Source of the DNA: JAIXWP01 sp965247015 | GTDB taxonomy: Bacteria > Bacteroidota > Bacteroidia > Flavobacteriales_D > Sanyastnellaceae | Direction: 5' to 3' | Length of the DNA: 64,000 bases | Assembly: GCA_965247015.1 (NCBI GenBank) | Contig: CBDFGG010000004.1 | Span: 1,178,001-1,242,000 of the forward strand | Part shown: in pieces, positions 36,423 through 46,300 of the stretch | How the letters are laid out: each line of letters starts with the position of its first letter | Numbering within the stretch: the first letter of the stretch is position 1 | The notes under the pieces: generated by a model | Database searches by the model: none | What the model saw: only the letters and a program-made list of their open reading frames with translations | What the model was told of the DNA's origin: nothing | Position numbers and translations under genes: made by a program

Positions 36423-36426
36423 TCTT

Positions 36427-37428
36427 TTATTTTGAAATAGAATAATCCCCTAAGTTCAATACCTGTGCCGAAGGCTCTACAGAAGCGTAATTTCCGACCA
36501 TTGAATCCACCAAAACCCCATTATTGATTTTTGAATGACTCATGCAAATCGAATTTTTCACCACTGAATTAGAAACGGTAGCACCACTTCCAATGGAAGT
36601 GTGAGGACCAACAACCGAATTCGAAATAATTGCTCCTTCACCGATATAACAAGGCTCAAGGATAACGCTATTTTCAATCTTTGCTGATGCTGGAATCGTT
36701 AAAGACTGTTGAATGTATCCCAAAACTTTATGATTAGTATCAATCATCGCGTCCTTGTTTCCGCAGTCCATCCAATCCTGAACAGTGCCTGGCGCAAACT
36801 GAGCTCCTTTGCTTACCATATTACGCAATGCATCTGGTAGCTGATACTCTCCACTATTGGTAATGTTGTTGTCGATCAAATATTGAAGCTCGTTTTTCAG
36901 TGCTGCGCCATCTTTGAAATAATATATTCCAATCATTGCAAGGTCGGACACAAACTCTTGTGGCTTCTCTTTGAATTCTGTAATCACACCTTCGTTATTC
37001 ACTATCACAACACCGAATTGTCGTGGGTCTTCAATTTTTTGTACCCACAAAACACCGTCTTTTGATGTGTCGAGTTTGAAGTCTGCTTTAAAAAGGGTGT
37101 CAGCGAACGCTACAGTAACAGGCCCTTCAAGAGCAGAGGCCGCACACAAAATGGCATGCGCAGTGCCGAGTGCTTCGTCTTGATAATGGATGGTGCCTTT
37201 TGCCCCTAGCTTTTCCGCAACATCAATCAAATGCTTCTCTGCTGCTTCTCCAAAACGTCCCACTACGTAGGCAATCTCATCAACTTTCTGGTCGCTTATT
37301 GCAACGATATCTTCTACAAGCCTTTGTACGATTGGCTTTCCAGCAATTGGAAGAAGTGGTTTGGGAGTGGTTAAAGTATGTGGGCGGAGGCGCTTGCCCA
37401 TACCCGCCATAGGGACAATTATTTTCAT
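36427..37428 (-). CDS. Sugar-phosphate nucleotidyltransferase with left-handed beta-helix
   Basis: The 333-residue enzyme has the NTP-transferase start MKIIVPMAGMGKRLRPHT, then TTPKPLLPIAGKPI, and a C-terminal hexapeptide-repeat helix (about 245-325; VILEPCYIGEGAIISNSVVG). It most likely makes an NDP-sugar (dTDP-glucose, UDP-sugar or mannose-type) for surface polysaccharide. The substrate is not readable. The ATG at 37428 fits the family start. An in-frame ATG at 37443 would add 5 residues. It opens the four-gene run to EnvC, 88 bases after dut. Confidence 0.9.
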   Translation of the reverse strand: MKIIVPMAGMGKRLRPHTLTTPKPLLPIAGKPIVQRLVEDIVAISDQKVDEIAYVVGRFGEAAEKHLIDVAEKLGAKGTIHYQDEALGTAHAILCAASALEGPVTVAFADTLFKADFKLDTSKDGVLWVQKIEDPRQFGVVIVNNEGVITEFKEKPQEFVSDLAMIGIYYFKDGAALKNELQYLIDNNITNSGEYQLPDALRNMVSKGAQFAPGTVQDWMDCGNKDAMIDTNHKVLGYIQQSLTIPASAKIENSVILEPCYIGEGAIISNSVVGPHTSIGSGATVSNSVVKNSICMSHSKINNGVLVDSMVGNYASVEPSAQVLNLGDYSISK

Positions 37429-37516
37429 ATTACAAGTTAGCAATAGACAAAGGAAAGCACTACAACCTTAAATATCGAAGGTTGTGGCGACGAGTAATGA
37501 ACAATAGAACGGGGAA

Positions 37517-37951
37517 TTACTTCTTTCCTGTGCTTCCAAAACCACCCTCTCCACGGGCAGTCTCATCTAAAATATCTACTTCAATCAAAGAAGCTCTTTC
37601 GTAGCGCGCAATCACCATCTGAGCCACACGATCTCCTGACTGGATCATCTGTGCTTCTGATGATAGATTCACTAATAATACTTTGATTTCTCCGCGATAA
37701 TCCGCGTCAATCGTTCCTGGAGAATTGAGCACGGTGAGGCCTTGCTTGAATGCAAGCCCGCTTCGAGGACGAATTTGAGCCTCGGTTCCAGGCTCAAGAG
37801 CAATAAACAGACCCGTCGGAACAAGCGCTCTTTGAAGAGGCTCAATGGTAACGGGTTCTTCAATATTTGCACGTAAATCCATACCCGCCGAGTGTTCCGT
37901 TTCGTATTTCGGCAACGGAAAGCTCGACTTATTGATAACTTGAATGGGCAT
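37517..37951 (-). CDS. dut: dUTP diphosphatase
   Basis: This trimeric enzyme hydrolyses dUTP to dUMP, keeping uracil out of DNA and feeding dTMP synthesis. All motifs are present in the 144-residue protein: motif 1 SAGMDLRA (21-28), motif 2 RPRSGLA (61-67), motif 3 GTIDADYRGE (79-88) and the C-terminal P-loop-like motif 5 RGEGGFGSTGKK (133-144). I chose the ATG at 37951. The longer frame from 38029 would run into the ech gene and lacks family similarity. Its ATG overlaps the ech stop codon by one base (TAATG). Confidence 0.96.
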   Translation of the reverse strand: MPIQVINKSSFPLPKYETEHSAGMDLRANIEEPVTIEPLQRALVPTGLFIALEPGTEAQIRPRSGLAFKQGLTVLNSPGTIDADYRGEIKVLLVNLSSEAQMIQSGDRVAQMVIARYERASLIEVDILDETARGEGGFGSTGKK

Positions 37952-38733
37952 TATTTTCCTGTAAAAGTGGGCTTTCTTTTTTCCATGAAAGCACCTGTGC
38001 CTTCTTTGAAATCTTCTGTACCGAAGCAAAGACCAAACTCTTTGATCTCTGACTCATATCCCACAGCATTTTTCTTAAATCCTGAGAGAATTGCTCTGTA
38101 AGCAGAAGCGATTGCAGATGGGGAATTCTTTACAATCTTGCCAGCGATTTCTTCGCACTTAGCTATTAATTCCGCGGCAGGCACCACATGATTTACCAAG
38201 CCCCAATCTAATGCTTCAGTGGCTGGAATCATTCCAGCAGTAGCAATCATTTCCATTGCCTTTCCTTTTCCTACAAGCTGCGTCAAACGCTGCGTTCCGC
38301 CATATCCAGGAATGACTCCCAACGATACTTCAGGCAAACCCATTTTAGCATTGTCGCTTGCCACTCGAATATGACAACTCATTGCCAATTCCAAGCCGCC
38401 GCCTAATGCAAAACCATTCACCGCGGCGATAACTGGCTTACTCATATTTTCTACAAAATCAAACAAAAGCTTGTGACCTCTTCGGCTCAGCATACGGCCT
38501 TCTTCTATACTAAACGCAGCGAATTCTTTAATGTCCGCTCCTGCAACAAAAGCCTTCTCTCCTGCACCAGTCAAAATAATTACACGCACATCTGGATTTA
38601 CATCAGCCAATGCCAATGCCTTATTCAATTCCTCAATGGTGTTTTTATTAAGAGCGTTTAATTGATCAGGACGATTAATCGTGATGGTAAGAATTGCGTC
38701 CTTCTGTGATAAAAGTAAATTTTCGTATGCCAT
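37951..38733 (-). CDS. Enoyl-CoA hydratase/isomerase family protein
   Basis: The 260-residue crotonase-fold enzyme shows the oxyanion-hole segments AFVAGADIKEF (61-71) and NGFALGGGLELAMSC. It also has the LPEVSLGVIPGYGGTQRL motif. Both catalytic glutamates of true hydratases are present at Glu115 and Glu135, at the expected 20-residue spacing, so it probably hydrates enoyl-CoA in fatty-acid or amino-acid breakdown. Coupling to dut appears to be genomic economy. A -7 box lies 4 bases before the ATG. Confidence 0.93.
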   Translation of the reverse strand: MAYENLLLSQKDAILTITINRPDQLNALNKNTIEELNKALALADVNPDVRVIILTGAGEKAFVAGADIKEFAAFSIEEGRMLSRRGHKLLFDFVENMSKPVIAAVNGFALGGGLELAMSCHIRVASDNAKMGLPEVSLGVIPGYGGTQRLTQLVGKGKAMEMIATAGMIPATEALDWGLVNHVVPAAELIAKCEEIAGKIVKNSPSAIASAYRAILSGFKKNAVGYESEIKEFGLCFGTEDFKEGTGAFMEKRKPTFTGK

Positions 38734-38737
38734 GCAG

Positions 38738-38766
38738 CAAAGATAGCGTTTGAGGACTTACCTCAA
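38738..38766 (-). promoter_or_regulatory. Promoter of ech-dut, possibly leaderless
   Basis: On the minus strand a TTG -33 box (38764-38766) and TATCTTTG -7 box (38738-38745) are 18 bases apart. The -7 box ends 4 bases before the ATG. The -33 box lies inside the end of the neighbouring T9SS gene. Confidence 0.5.
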
Positions 38767-41700
38767 TACATTCACATGGCCAACTAATCGCTTTCTGCGA
38801 TCAATAGAATCATATTCAATAATCCATTGGTATGTCCCGTCTTGAACGTAATAGCCATTCAAGCCCGGAACCCACGGTTCATCGATATCTCGCGACTCGA
38901 ATATCAAGTCTCCCCAACGATTAAAAATCATTAAATGAAACCCTTTGATGTCCTGCCCAACTGCACGAAACACATCGTTGATTCCATCATTGTCTGCTGT
39001 AACGGTATTGGGAACCCATATCGGGAAATAAGGTGTTACCAAGACAGAGTCTCGCCCAATACAGCCTTCATCGGATATTACTTCTAGAACATAATATGTT
39101 GGTTCTAGTGGTTGTGCAAAAGGAAACAAACAATTCGTGCAGCTCAGGCCCGTTGCGGGATACCATTGATATGTGTCGGTAAATGCACTTCCGATTAGTT
39201 GCACTCTATCAGGATATTCAAAAGACATATCTGGCCCGGCAAAGGGCTGGGGTGAATCCAAAATAAATACATCCACTGTTGCAGTAGATCCACATCCATT
39301 TTCATCAATTACGTAAAGGGTAAATGTTGTTGTTTCTGTTGGAGAAAGAATCGTCGTGTCGTTATCAAACGGAAAGGCCATACTCTGCGGCTCCCAACGA
39401 TATTCTACTCCTCCAAAACCAAAAGCTGAAACACTTCCTCCATCACATATCACACCTCCACCTTCAGCAACGGCTGTGGGAGGTATCACCTCAACGGTCA
39501 CCTCATCAGTTCCCTGAGCACAAGCATTGCTCAATAGAACAGAGTAAGTAGTAGTGGAAGTCGGTGTCGCCACAGGATTACTTATAACCGCGCTTGATAA
39601 GGAATTTGACGGCGACCATAAATAACTATTCGCCGACTGCGCTTGAAGCGTCACGTTATTCCCAAAACAAATAGTGATGGTATCGTAAACTAAGCCTCCG
39701 ATACCTTGCGCATCAACATTGACAGTTACATCCTCTGAAATCAAACAATTGTCTGCTGTGGTAATTTCAACATTGTATGTGATGGTTTCTGTAGGAGTGC
39801 TCGTGACTAAACCAGATGTATTAGAGTTCAAATACAAATCTGGAGTCCACACATACGCCGCACCACCCGTGGCTTCTAGCTCGACTGATGAACCAATACA
39901 AATACTTTGATTCTCGCTAACACTAGTATTGATTTCAAAAACATCTACCAAAACAGAAATGGTGTCAATACCACATTCGTTTTCATCTACTAAGTAAAAC
40001 ATTGTTGGAACTGAAACTACCGCCGTTGGTGTGAGTATTGTTTCATCCGAAAGAAGAGGATTGTCAAGCCAATAAGCAAGCGATGATCCACTGCCCACCA
40101 GCGATACCGACGTCTCTGGACAAACGGGCGGTACTGGTTCGATCGTTGGTGTTGGGCCTGGCAAAATGGTTATTGTTATCGACGTTGTATCCCCAATCAA
40201 ACACTCTAGCTCTGTATCAACGATAAGCTGCACTTCATATACTCCAGGAGTTTGATAAATATGGCTGACGTTGCTTTCTGTAGATGTAAAACCGTCGCCC
40301 AATACCCATTCAAAACTATCCCCACCCTGACTAAGGTTTAAAAAATTTGCTGGCGATCCAACACAAATTTCATTCGGCCCGTCAATCTCAACCGTTGCTT
40401 CAATTTGACCTAGATTAAATCGAAACACTGCAAGATTACATCCCTGACTCGGGTTGGTCGGGCTCCATGCACCTGGGCTACTGGGAAAATCACTGTTGCC
40501 TTGACACCCTGCGCACACCGCTTGATAAACGGTCCCGTTTTTTGCGAAGCGTGAAGTTCCTCCGTCTACGTGCTCCGCACTTTCACCGCCACCTAAATAA
40601 GATGCGTAGATCAAGCCAGTTGCGTTGGGCTCTAACACACATAAGTAAAAATCACTCCCATCCGTGTTTGGCTGAAACGCATCAGACGAAATCGGTAACC
40701 CCACTGTAGTGCTGAACTGTGCATAGCAATCATAGAAACTCCCGCAAGTGGTAGAATTGGTCTCCCCTCCCCACCCACTAAAAAATATCTGATCACAATC
40801 ACTTACCAAAAAAGCAGTAAGTGAAATATCGATTTCTCCTGAACCTGTACCGATAGTTGTAGTCCACAAGGCTATGGTCAGCGTTTGATTAAACTTTCTA
40901 ATAAATTGCCCGCTGTTCGGTTGTCCGTATAAGCCTGGACTGATCGGCATATCACCTTCTGTTTGCCCGAGCGCATAGATATTTCCTTGCATATCTGTTT
41001 GAAGAAAATACACTTGATCGTACTCTGGCGTACCTACATAGGTTCCATTAATTACCGAAAAGTCGGTCGGATTAATTCTCAAGATAAATCCGTCCGTTTC
41101 ATCATCAAATGAGATGTCTGCTCCACCAAAAACGTGCGGAAAATTCAGGCTTTTCGTGCCTCCCGCTACTATCAAATTATTCTGATTGTCAAACTCAATT
41201 GCATAACACGCGTCATTATCTACTCCTCCCAGATAGGTTACTAATAACAACGTCGAAAGATCACTGCTCATTTTGAAAAGTAATCCATCCGAAAAGCCGC
41301 CACCATAGCTTGTTTGAGCCCCGGTGCCCAACATTGGAAAATCTCCTCTCGTACAGGACGCTACATAAATATTGTTGTCACTATCAATGTTGATCTCTCC
41401 ACGAAAAGCATCACCATAATTGTAATAAAGCTGGTCTGAATTATTCAATCCATCATTGCCCGGACCACCAACAAATGTTGAAGCTAATAAGCTCCCACTG
41501 TTACTAAACTTACTCACAAAAATGTCACACCCTAAAAGATGGCTACTTGTGAAAAATCCCACCATTGAAAACTGTGGGCCTCCTGCAAAGAGGGGCTGAT
41601 AAACACTGCTAGTAACCGCCAAATCAGGACTCCCCGTTACTCCCATTAAAAGGATATTATCCTCTGAATCTACGATCAAACTATGAGGCGTTTCCTGTCT

Positions 41701-42636
41701 TGATCCCCCAAAGTATGTGGAATACAAAAGCTGTGTACCATTAGAAGAAAACTTCGAAACACCGATGTCCATATAGTTGGTGGTCGCCCCATTGAAACTC
41801 TCACTGAATGCCCCTGTGGTTGTTGGATAACCAGGGTTAAAAACCGCTGCTCCTGAAATCAGATTTTCGGATAAATCATTACACGCGGTAAATCCAAAAT
41901 TCGATGCAGTGGATCCAACAAAAGTTGAAAATGCAATCTCTGGATCGATGATCAAATCAATCGAATGATCGTATTCACCTAATGAAAAACGAACGACTCC
42001 TTCAATCAATTCATAATTACATGAAACAGTTGTCACCTTCCCTAACTTCACTTGATATGCAAATGGCCTTGCCTCGACCACCTTACCAACACTCGTCTCA
42101 ATATGAAGCTCGCCATCCACAAGTGAATATCCATTGGTATGCTCATATGCCAACCGAATATCATTCGGACTTGCCCCCGGGTGCACGATAAAATCATATT
42201 TCAAACCACCCGAAGGAGCATGAATACGTGCATCTATTTTATCATAAATATTTGGTAATAAGCTGGAGCTGTAAACCCTCACTCCTGAAGCCCAAGAACT
42301 CTCCTCTCCTATATAGTAATTCAAATAATGAGACTGAGGTAATTCGCCCGAAAGGGTTGTTGAATTGCTATTGACCCATCTTACATGATAGTTGTGACCG
42401 CGAATGGAATCGACTACGTTCTTGCTCCCCGGATGAAGCGCTTGAATAAATGATGGATCCAACAGCTGGTATGTCAACCCATGGTTTTCAATCCATAACT
42501 TTCCAGTGGGTAAATCAGACGCCGCTAAAACTTTATTCGGCCATTGGCCTTTATTCTCAACAAAAGAAATCTGAGTCCACGACAACACCGGGACCTGAAT
42601 TAAGATCAATATGAGCAATCTAATCAAGTGCTTCAC
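38758..42636 (-). CDS. Very large T9SS type B (gliding-motility C-terminal) protein with SBBP, PKD and Ig-like repeats
   Basis: The 1292-residue protein has a signal peptide (MKHLIRLLILILIQVPVLSW) and starts at a GTG. An N-terminal DUF7948-like domain (FVENKGQWPNKVLAASDL) is followed by SBBP-type repeats (LLYSTYFGGSRQETPHSLIV). A PKD domain comes next (FEWVLGDGFTSTESNVSHIY), then three or four Ig-like repeats (SICIGSSVELEATGGAAYVW). The end is a type B sorting domain (VTADNDGINDVFRAVGQDIK, MIFNRWGDLIFES, DGTYQWIIEY). It is probably a surface adhesin or matrix protein. It is transcribed alone. Confidence 0.9.
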   Translation of the reverse strand: MKHLIRLLILILIQVPVLSWTQISFVENKGQWPNKVLAASDLPTGKLWIENHGLTYQLLDPSFIQALHPGSKNVVDSIRGHNYHVRWVNSNSTTLSGELPQSHYLNYYIGEESSWASGVRVYSSSLLPNIYDKIDARIHAPSGGLKYDFIVHPGASPNDIRLAYEHTNGYSLVDGELHIETSVGKVVEARPFAYQVKLGKVTTVSCNYELIEGVVRFSLGEYDHSIDLIIDPEIAFSTFVGSTASNFGFTACNDLSENLISGAAVFNPGYPTTTGAFSESFNGATTNYMDIGVSKFSSNGTQLLYSTYFGGSRQETPHSLIVDSEDNILLMGVTGSPDLAVTSSVYQPLFAGGPQFSMVGFFTSSHLLGCDIFVSKFSNSGSLLASTFVGGPGNDGLNNSDQLYYNYGDAFRGEINIDSDNNIYVASCTRGDFPMLGTGAQTSYGGGFSDGLLFKMSSDLSTLLLVTYLGGVDNDACYAIEFDNQNNLIVAGGTKSLNFPHVFGGADISFDDETDGFILRINPTDFSVINGTYVGTPEYDQVYFLQTDMQGNIYALGQTEGDMPISPGLYGQPNSGQFIRKFNQTLTIALWTTTIGTGSGEIDISLTAFLVSDCDQIFFSGWGGETNSTTCGSFYDCYAQFSTTVGLPISSDAFQPNTDGSDFYLCVLEPNATGLIYASYLGGGESAEHVDGGTSRFAKNGTVYQAVCAGCQGNSDFPSSPGAWSPTNPSQGCNLAVFRFNLGQIEATVEIDGPNEICVGSPANFLNLSQGGDSFEWVLGDGFTSTESNVSHIYQTPGVYEVQLIVDTELECLIGDTTSITITILPGPTPTIEPVPPVCPETSVSLVGSGSSLAYWLDNPLLSDETILTPTAVVSVPTMFYLVDENECGIDTISVLVDVFEINTSVSENQSICIGSSVELEATGGAAYVWTPDLYLNSNTSGLVTSTPTETITYNVEITTADNCLISEDVTVNVDAQGIGGLVYDTITICFGNNVTLQAQSANSYLWSPSNSLSSAVISNPVATPTSTTTYSVLLSNACAQGTDEVTVEVIPPTAVAEGGGVICDGGSVSAFGFGGVEYRWEPQSMAFPFDNDTTILSPTETTTFTLYVIDENGCGSTATVDVFILDSPQPFAGPDMSFEYPDRVQLIGSAFTDTYQWYPATGLSCTNCLFPFAQPLEPTYYVLEVISDEGCIGRDSVLVTPYFPIWVPNTVTADNDGINDVFRAVGQDIKGFHLMIFNRWGDLIFESRDIDEPWVPGLNGYYVQDGTYQWIIEYDSIDRRKRLVGHVNVLR

Positions 42637-42782
42637 AATCTGTAGACAAAGGAGAGAGCGCTAAAGTTGTAGCGTACAGTAAATATATGAAGGAATTAAA
42701 TTTAAATCAATTAGGGTAAATGGCGTACTCAGATTCCATTTGAACACTTTACCTTTCGCCCAAAATCAAATAAATCCTCAAC

Positions 42783-43268
42783 ATGAAAACAAACAAATGG
42801 CTGAACATCCTTGGTGCAGCAGCAATCGCAACGGTATTAATGGGCTGTCCATACACCTCAACTGTTCCTCTTAGCAATCCAACAGTGAAGATTGCGGACA
42901 GCTATGTAGGCACTTGGGAAAAGCAAAACGGTGATGGCGCTACGCTCGAGATCGCCAAAGCAAGCGAAACCACAATGAAACTGACTGAGAAATCAAGCGC
43001 TACTGCTGAACCGGTATACTACATGGCTCACTTTACAGATATCGCTGGAACACTTTTCGTAAACGTAAAAGAAGACTCTGAGTACAGCTCTTACAATCTT
43101 TATAAAATCGAAAAACAAGGCGATTTTAAAATCGTTGTTTCAGAAGTAACCCCTTACATCAAAGAAACTTTTGACAACTCTGATGCAATGAAAAAATTCT
43201 TTGAAGCAAACATGAAGAATAGCTATTTCTTCACTACTGAAGATGTTTCTTACTTCAAGGTAAAATAA
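42783..43268 (+). CDS. Small lipoprotein of unknown function
   Basis: The 161-residue product has a lipoprotein signal with lipobox VLMGC (Cys22). The mature part is beta-rich (SYVGTWEKQNGDGATLEIAK, YYMAHFTDIAGTLFVNVK), like a lipocalin-sized or lipoprotein barrel. I recognise no named family. It is monocistronic and diverges from the type B T9SS gene. A near-consensus TACCTTTC lies at 42751-42758, 24 bases before the ATG, but does not match the -7 box fully. A strong terminator follows. Confidence 0.78.
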   Translation: MKTNKWLNILGAAAIATVLMGCPYTSTVPLSNPTVKIADSYVGTWEKQNGDGATLEIAKASETTMKLTEKSSATAEPVYYMAHFTDIAGTLFVNVKEDSEYSSYNLYKIEKQGDFKIVVSEVTPYIKETFDNSDAMKKFFEANMKNSYFFTTEDVSYFKVK

Positions 43269-43290
43269 TTTAGTTTTTGTATAAAAAACA

Positions 43291-43318
43291 AAAAGCCTCC
43301 CATTGCTGGGAGGCTTTT
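43291..43318. terminator. Bidirectional Rho-independent terminator
   Basis: A perfect 12-bp stem (aaaagcctccca / tgggaggctttt) with loop ttgc lies between convergent genes. T-runs on both strands serve the small lipoprotein and the large T9SS gene. Confidence 0.88.
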
Positions 43319-43337
43319 TTATTTCATGAACTCAGAA

Positions 43338-46300
43338 TTACTTCTGAATGATAATGCTCTCATGCTGCACGCGATCGTTGCTGATCACCTCAAGGTGATA
43401 AGTGCCCGCTGCAAACTTGCTCACATCAAACGTGTTTGTTGCGCCTGTCGCAATGTTCATTTGCGCTGACTCAATCAACTTACCTGTGTGATCAAACATT
43501 CTGATTTGAACCATACCTGATACAGATGCGCTGTAAATATTCAAACGACCTGATGTTGGGTTTGGATAAACGCTAACCATTGTATCAGTAGAAATAGTTT
43601 CTGATACGCTATCTGGATCTGAACAATCGCTGCTCAATACTGGTGAAGTAATGAAACAAGATGGCACCGCTGCAGAAACTACAGTAATAACTACCTCTTG
43701 ATCATTTGGGAATGGACCTACTTCAATAGTACCCAAGAAATTCACTGTGTACTGTGCTTGGTTGTAGCTATTTGTTACAATGTATGGTGAGCCATTTCCA
43801 AGGTCTGTGATAGACATTGTTACGAAATAGTTTTCCAAATCGCCATCATTACAATGTGCTGTGTATGTAACCACTGGCCAATCACAAGTGTAAACACATG
43901 ATCCATCATCTTCAGTCGCTGTTGGGTTGTAGTTCAACGCGTCTTGGTCTGTACAACCTAAGATTGGATCGAAATTACAAGAACCATCATCAATTGTAGC
44001 TGTTGAGTCATAGTTGGTAGCATCTGGATCTGTACAACCTGCACAAGTCAAGTACTCACAGCTTCCGTTATCATAAATAGCGGTTGGTGAGAAGTTACAT
44101 GCACTTTCATCCAAACATCCAAACTGCGCATTGTAAATACATGAACCATCATTTACTGTTGCCGCTTGATTGTAGTTTAATGCAGTAGGATCTGTACAAC
44201 CTAGCACTTCGTTCTCATCAATACAACCATTGTTTGGAGGCAAGTTACCTGAACAAACTCCATACACGTCTACACTTGGAGCACCTACTACGTCACCGCA
44301 GTCATATCCCCATGTAGCACAGTTGAAATCTACTGGTTGGCCAACCCAATCATATGCTCCGTTGTCAGCAAATCCATCGCCCAACCAAGCTAAAACACCG
44401 ATTGAATGAGATGTTCCAGCACAGTCACAAATTGAAATCTCGTTGTTACAGTTACCTGTAATATATGATTCAACTGATGAAACTGACCCGTCTGTCAACA
44501 CATAGAAGAAGCTATATGAAGTGTTTGTTGCAAAATTGTAGAACTGTACATTGCTTCCGCTCATAAGCTCGCCTTCTGCATATTCAAATGGCTGATAATC
44601 CCCACCGTCTACAGCAATATAAATTGCTGCTACGCTGCAATCGCCATCATAATTAATATCCAAAGAAACTGAAGGTGATAATGTTTCTCCTTCGTAGTCA
44701 AAACAAGCCTCTGCATTTACGTCTAATGTCAAATTAGAACAAGCATCTCCGCCTACGCAGAAGTCTTGTGTGTAAATACTTCCGAAGTCGCCACCACCTG
44801 TTACTAGATCTCCTGTTTCATCATAAACAACAAAATATCCAGGTGTGTCACAATCAACAGAACCAAGTCCGTCACCAAAAGAATCGGTGATTACAAAAGT
44901 GTAGCATCCCGTTGGAAGACACATTGGCTGTGTTACCATTGAGTTTGGATCAACGAAGAATGTTTCATCAAACGAATAAACAATCTCTCCGTTTTCGTTG
45001 ATGATTTGAACTGCCGTCTCTTCAGCGTAGCAGTCAATTGCTACTTCTACTACTACTCCATTGCAGATTTGATCAACACAACCATTACCTGGAGGTAAGT
45101 TTCCATAACAAACACCGAATGGATCAAGGCTTACACCTACACCAGCATCATCACAGTCAAAACCCCAAAGTTGACAGTTAAAATCAACAGGAAGCTCATC
45201 ATTCCAAAGGAATGATCCATCATCCAAGGAGCCATCACCCAACCATGCAGTAGCCTCGATTGGAAGCTGTGTGCCTGCACAGTCACAAATAGTTTCTCCG
45301 CTTAAACAGTCCTCAGCATTGTACACAACAATATCTGACTGCTCGCCATTTTCTAATAAATAATATAAATAGTAAGTAGCACCTGGAGTGAAGAAATATT
45401 CCTCAACGCTGCCATTACCAACTCCGTCAGCAGAAACGTCTAGAACATCAAAGTTTACTCCTCCGTCTGTAGAGTAGTAAATAGAAGTTACACTGCATGT
45501 TCCAACATATTCAAAGTATAAATCTGCAGTAGCATAGCTAATACCATTTACTGTCAAACACTCTCCTGCAACAACCTCAAGGTTAGCGTTGCCGCAAGTT
45601 TCATTACAATCACCCGTGGTAAAGAACCCGGTGTTGCTTTCTGTTCCATCTGAAAGAATTACATAGTACTGATAGTTTGTGTTATTCAAAAGACCAGTGA
45701 TATACATTGACTCTCCTGACAAGAAACCAAAAGCAGAAGCATCTAACTCAACCCAACCTTCGATGGCGTTGTATGTCATAATACTCGCTACTGTGCAATC
45801 TCCTGTATAGTTTGCTACAAACTCATATTCGTTAAATCCATTTGCACAAGAAACAAAGGCAGATGTCGTATTAATGAATGTACAAGGATCAGCGCCTACA
45901 CAGAATGAATAAGAATCCATTGTGGTATAAACAGCATCACCTTCGAACAAAGTATTGTTCTGGCTATCTAGACCGAAGAAGAAACCGTCATTAGCACAAG
46001 TACCCGCGCCGTCAGATAGTCCATCTCCAAATGAGTCATAGATTTCAAAAGTGTAGCAACCAGAATTTAAACACAACGTCGTTGGATACAAAACATCTCC
46101 AAAAGCAATTGGATAAACATCTTGACCTACGAAATAAACAAGCTGGTCGAACTGATCATAAACTGCCCATGAAACTTCGTCTCCATAGCAATCTGGATTG
46201 ATTGCGAATGTTACTTCTTCACATCCCGCAAAGCCACAGTCACCTGTAGTAATTTCCATTTCATTAGTCAAAGTGCCATCTGATAATTGACCATACATTG

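Noticed and set aside
37952..38029. 26-residue N-terminal extension of dUTPase
   Set aside because: It overlaps the ech coding region in another frame and precedes the family start MPIQV.
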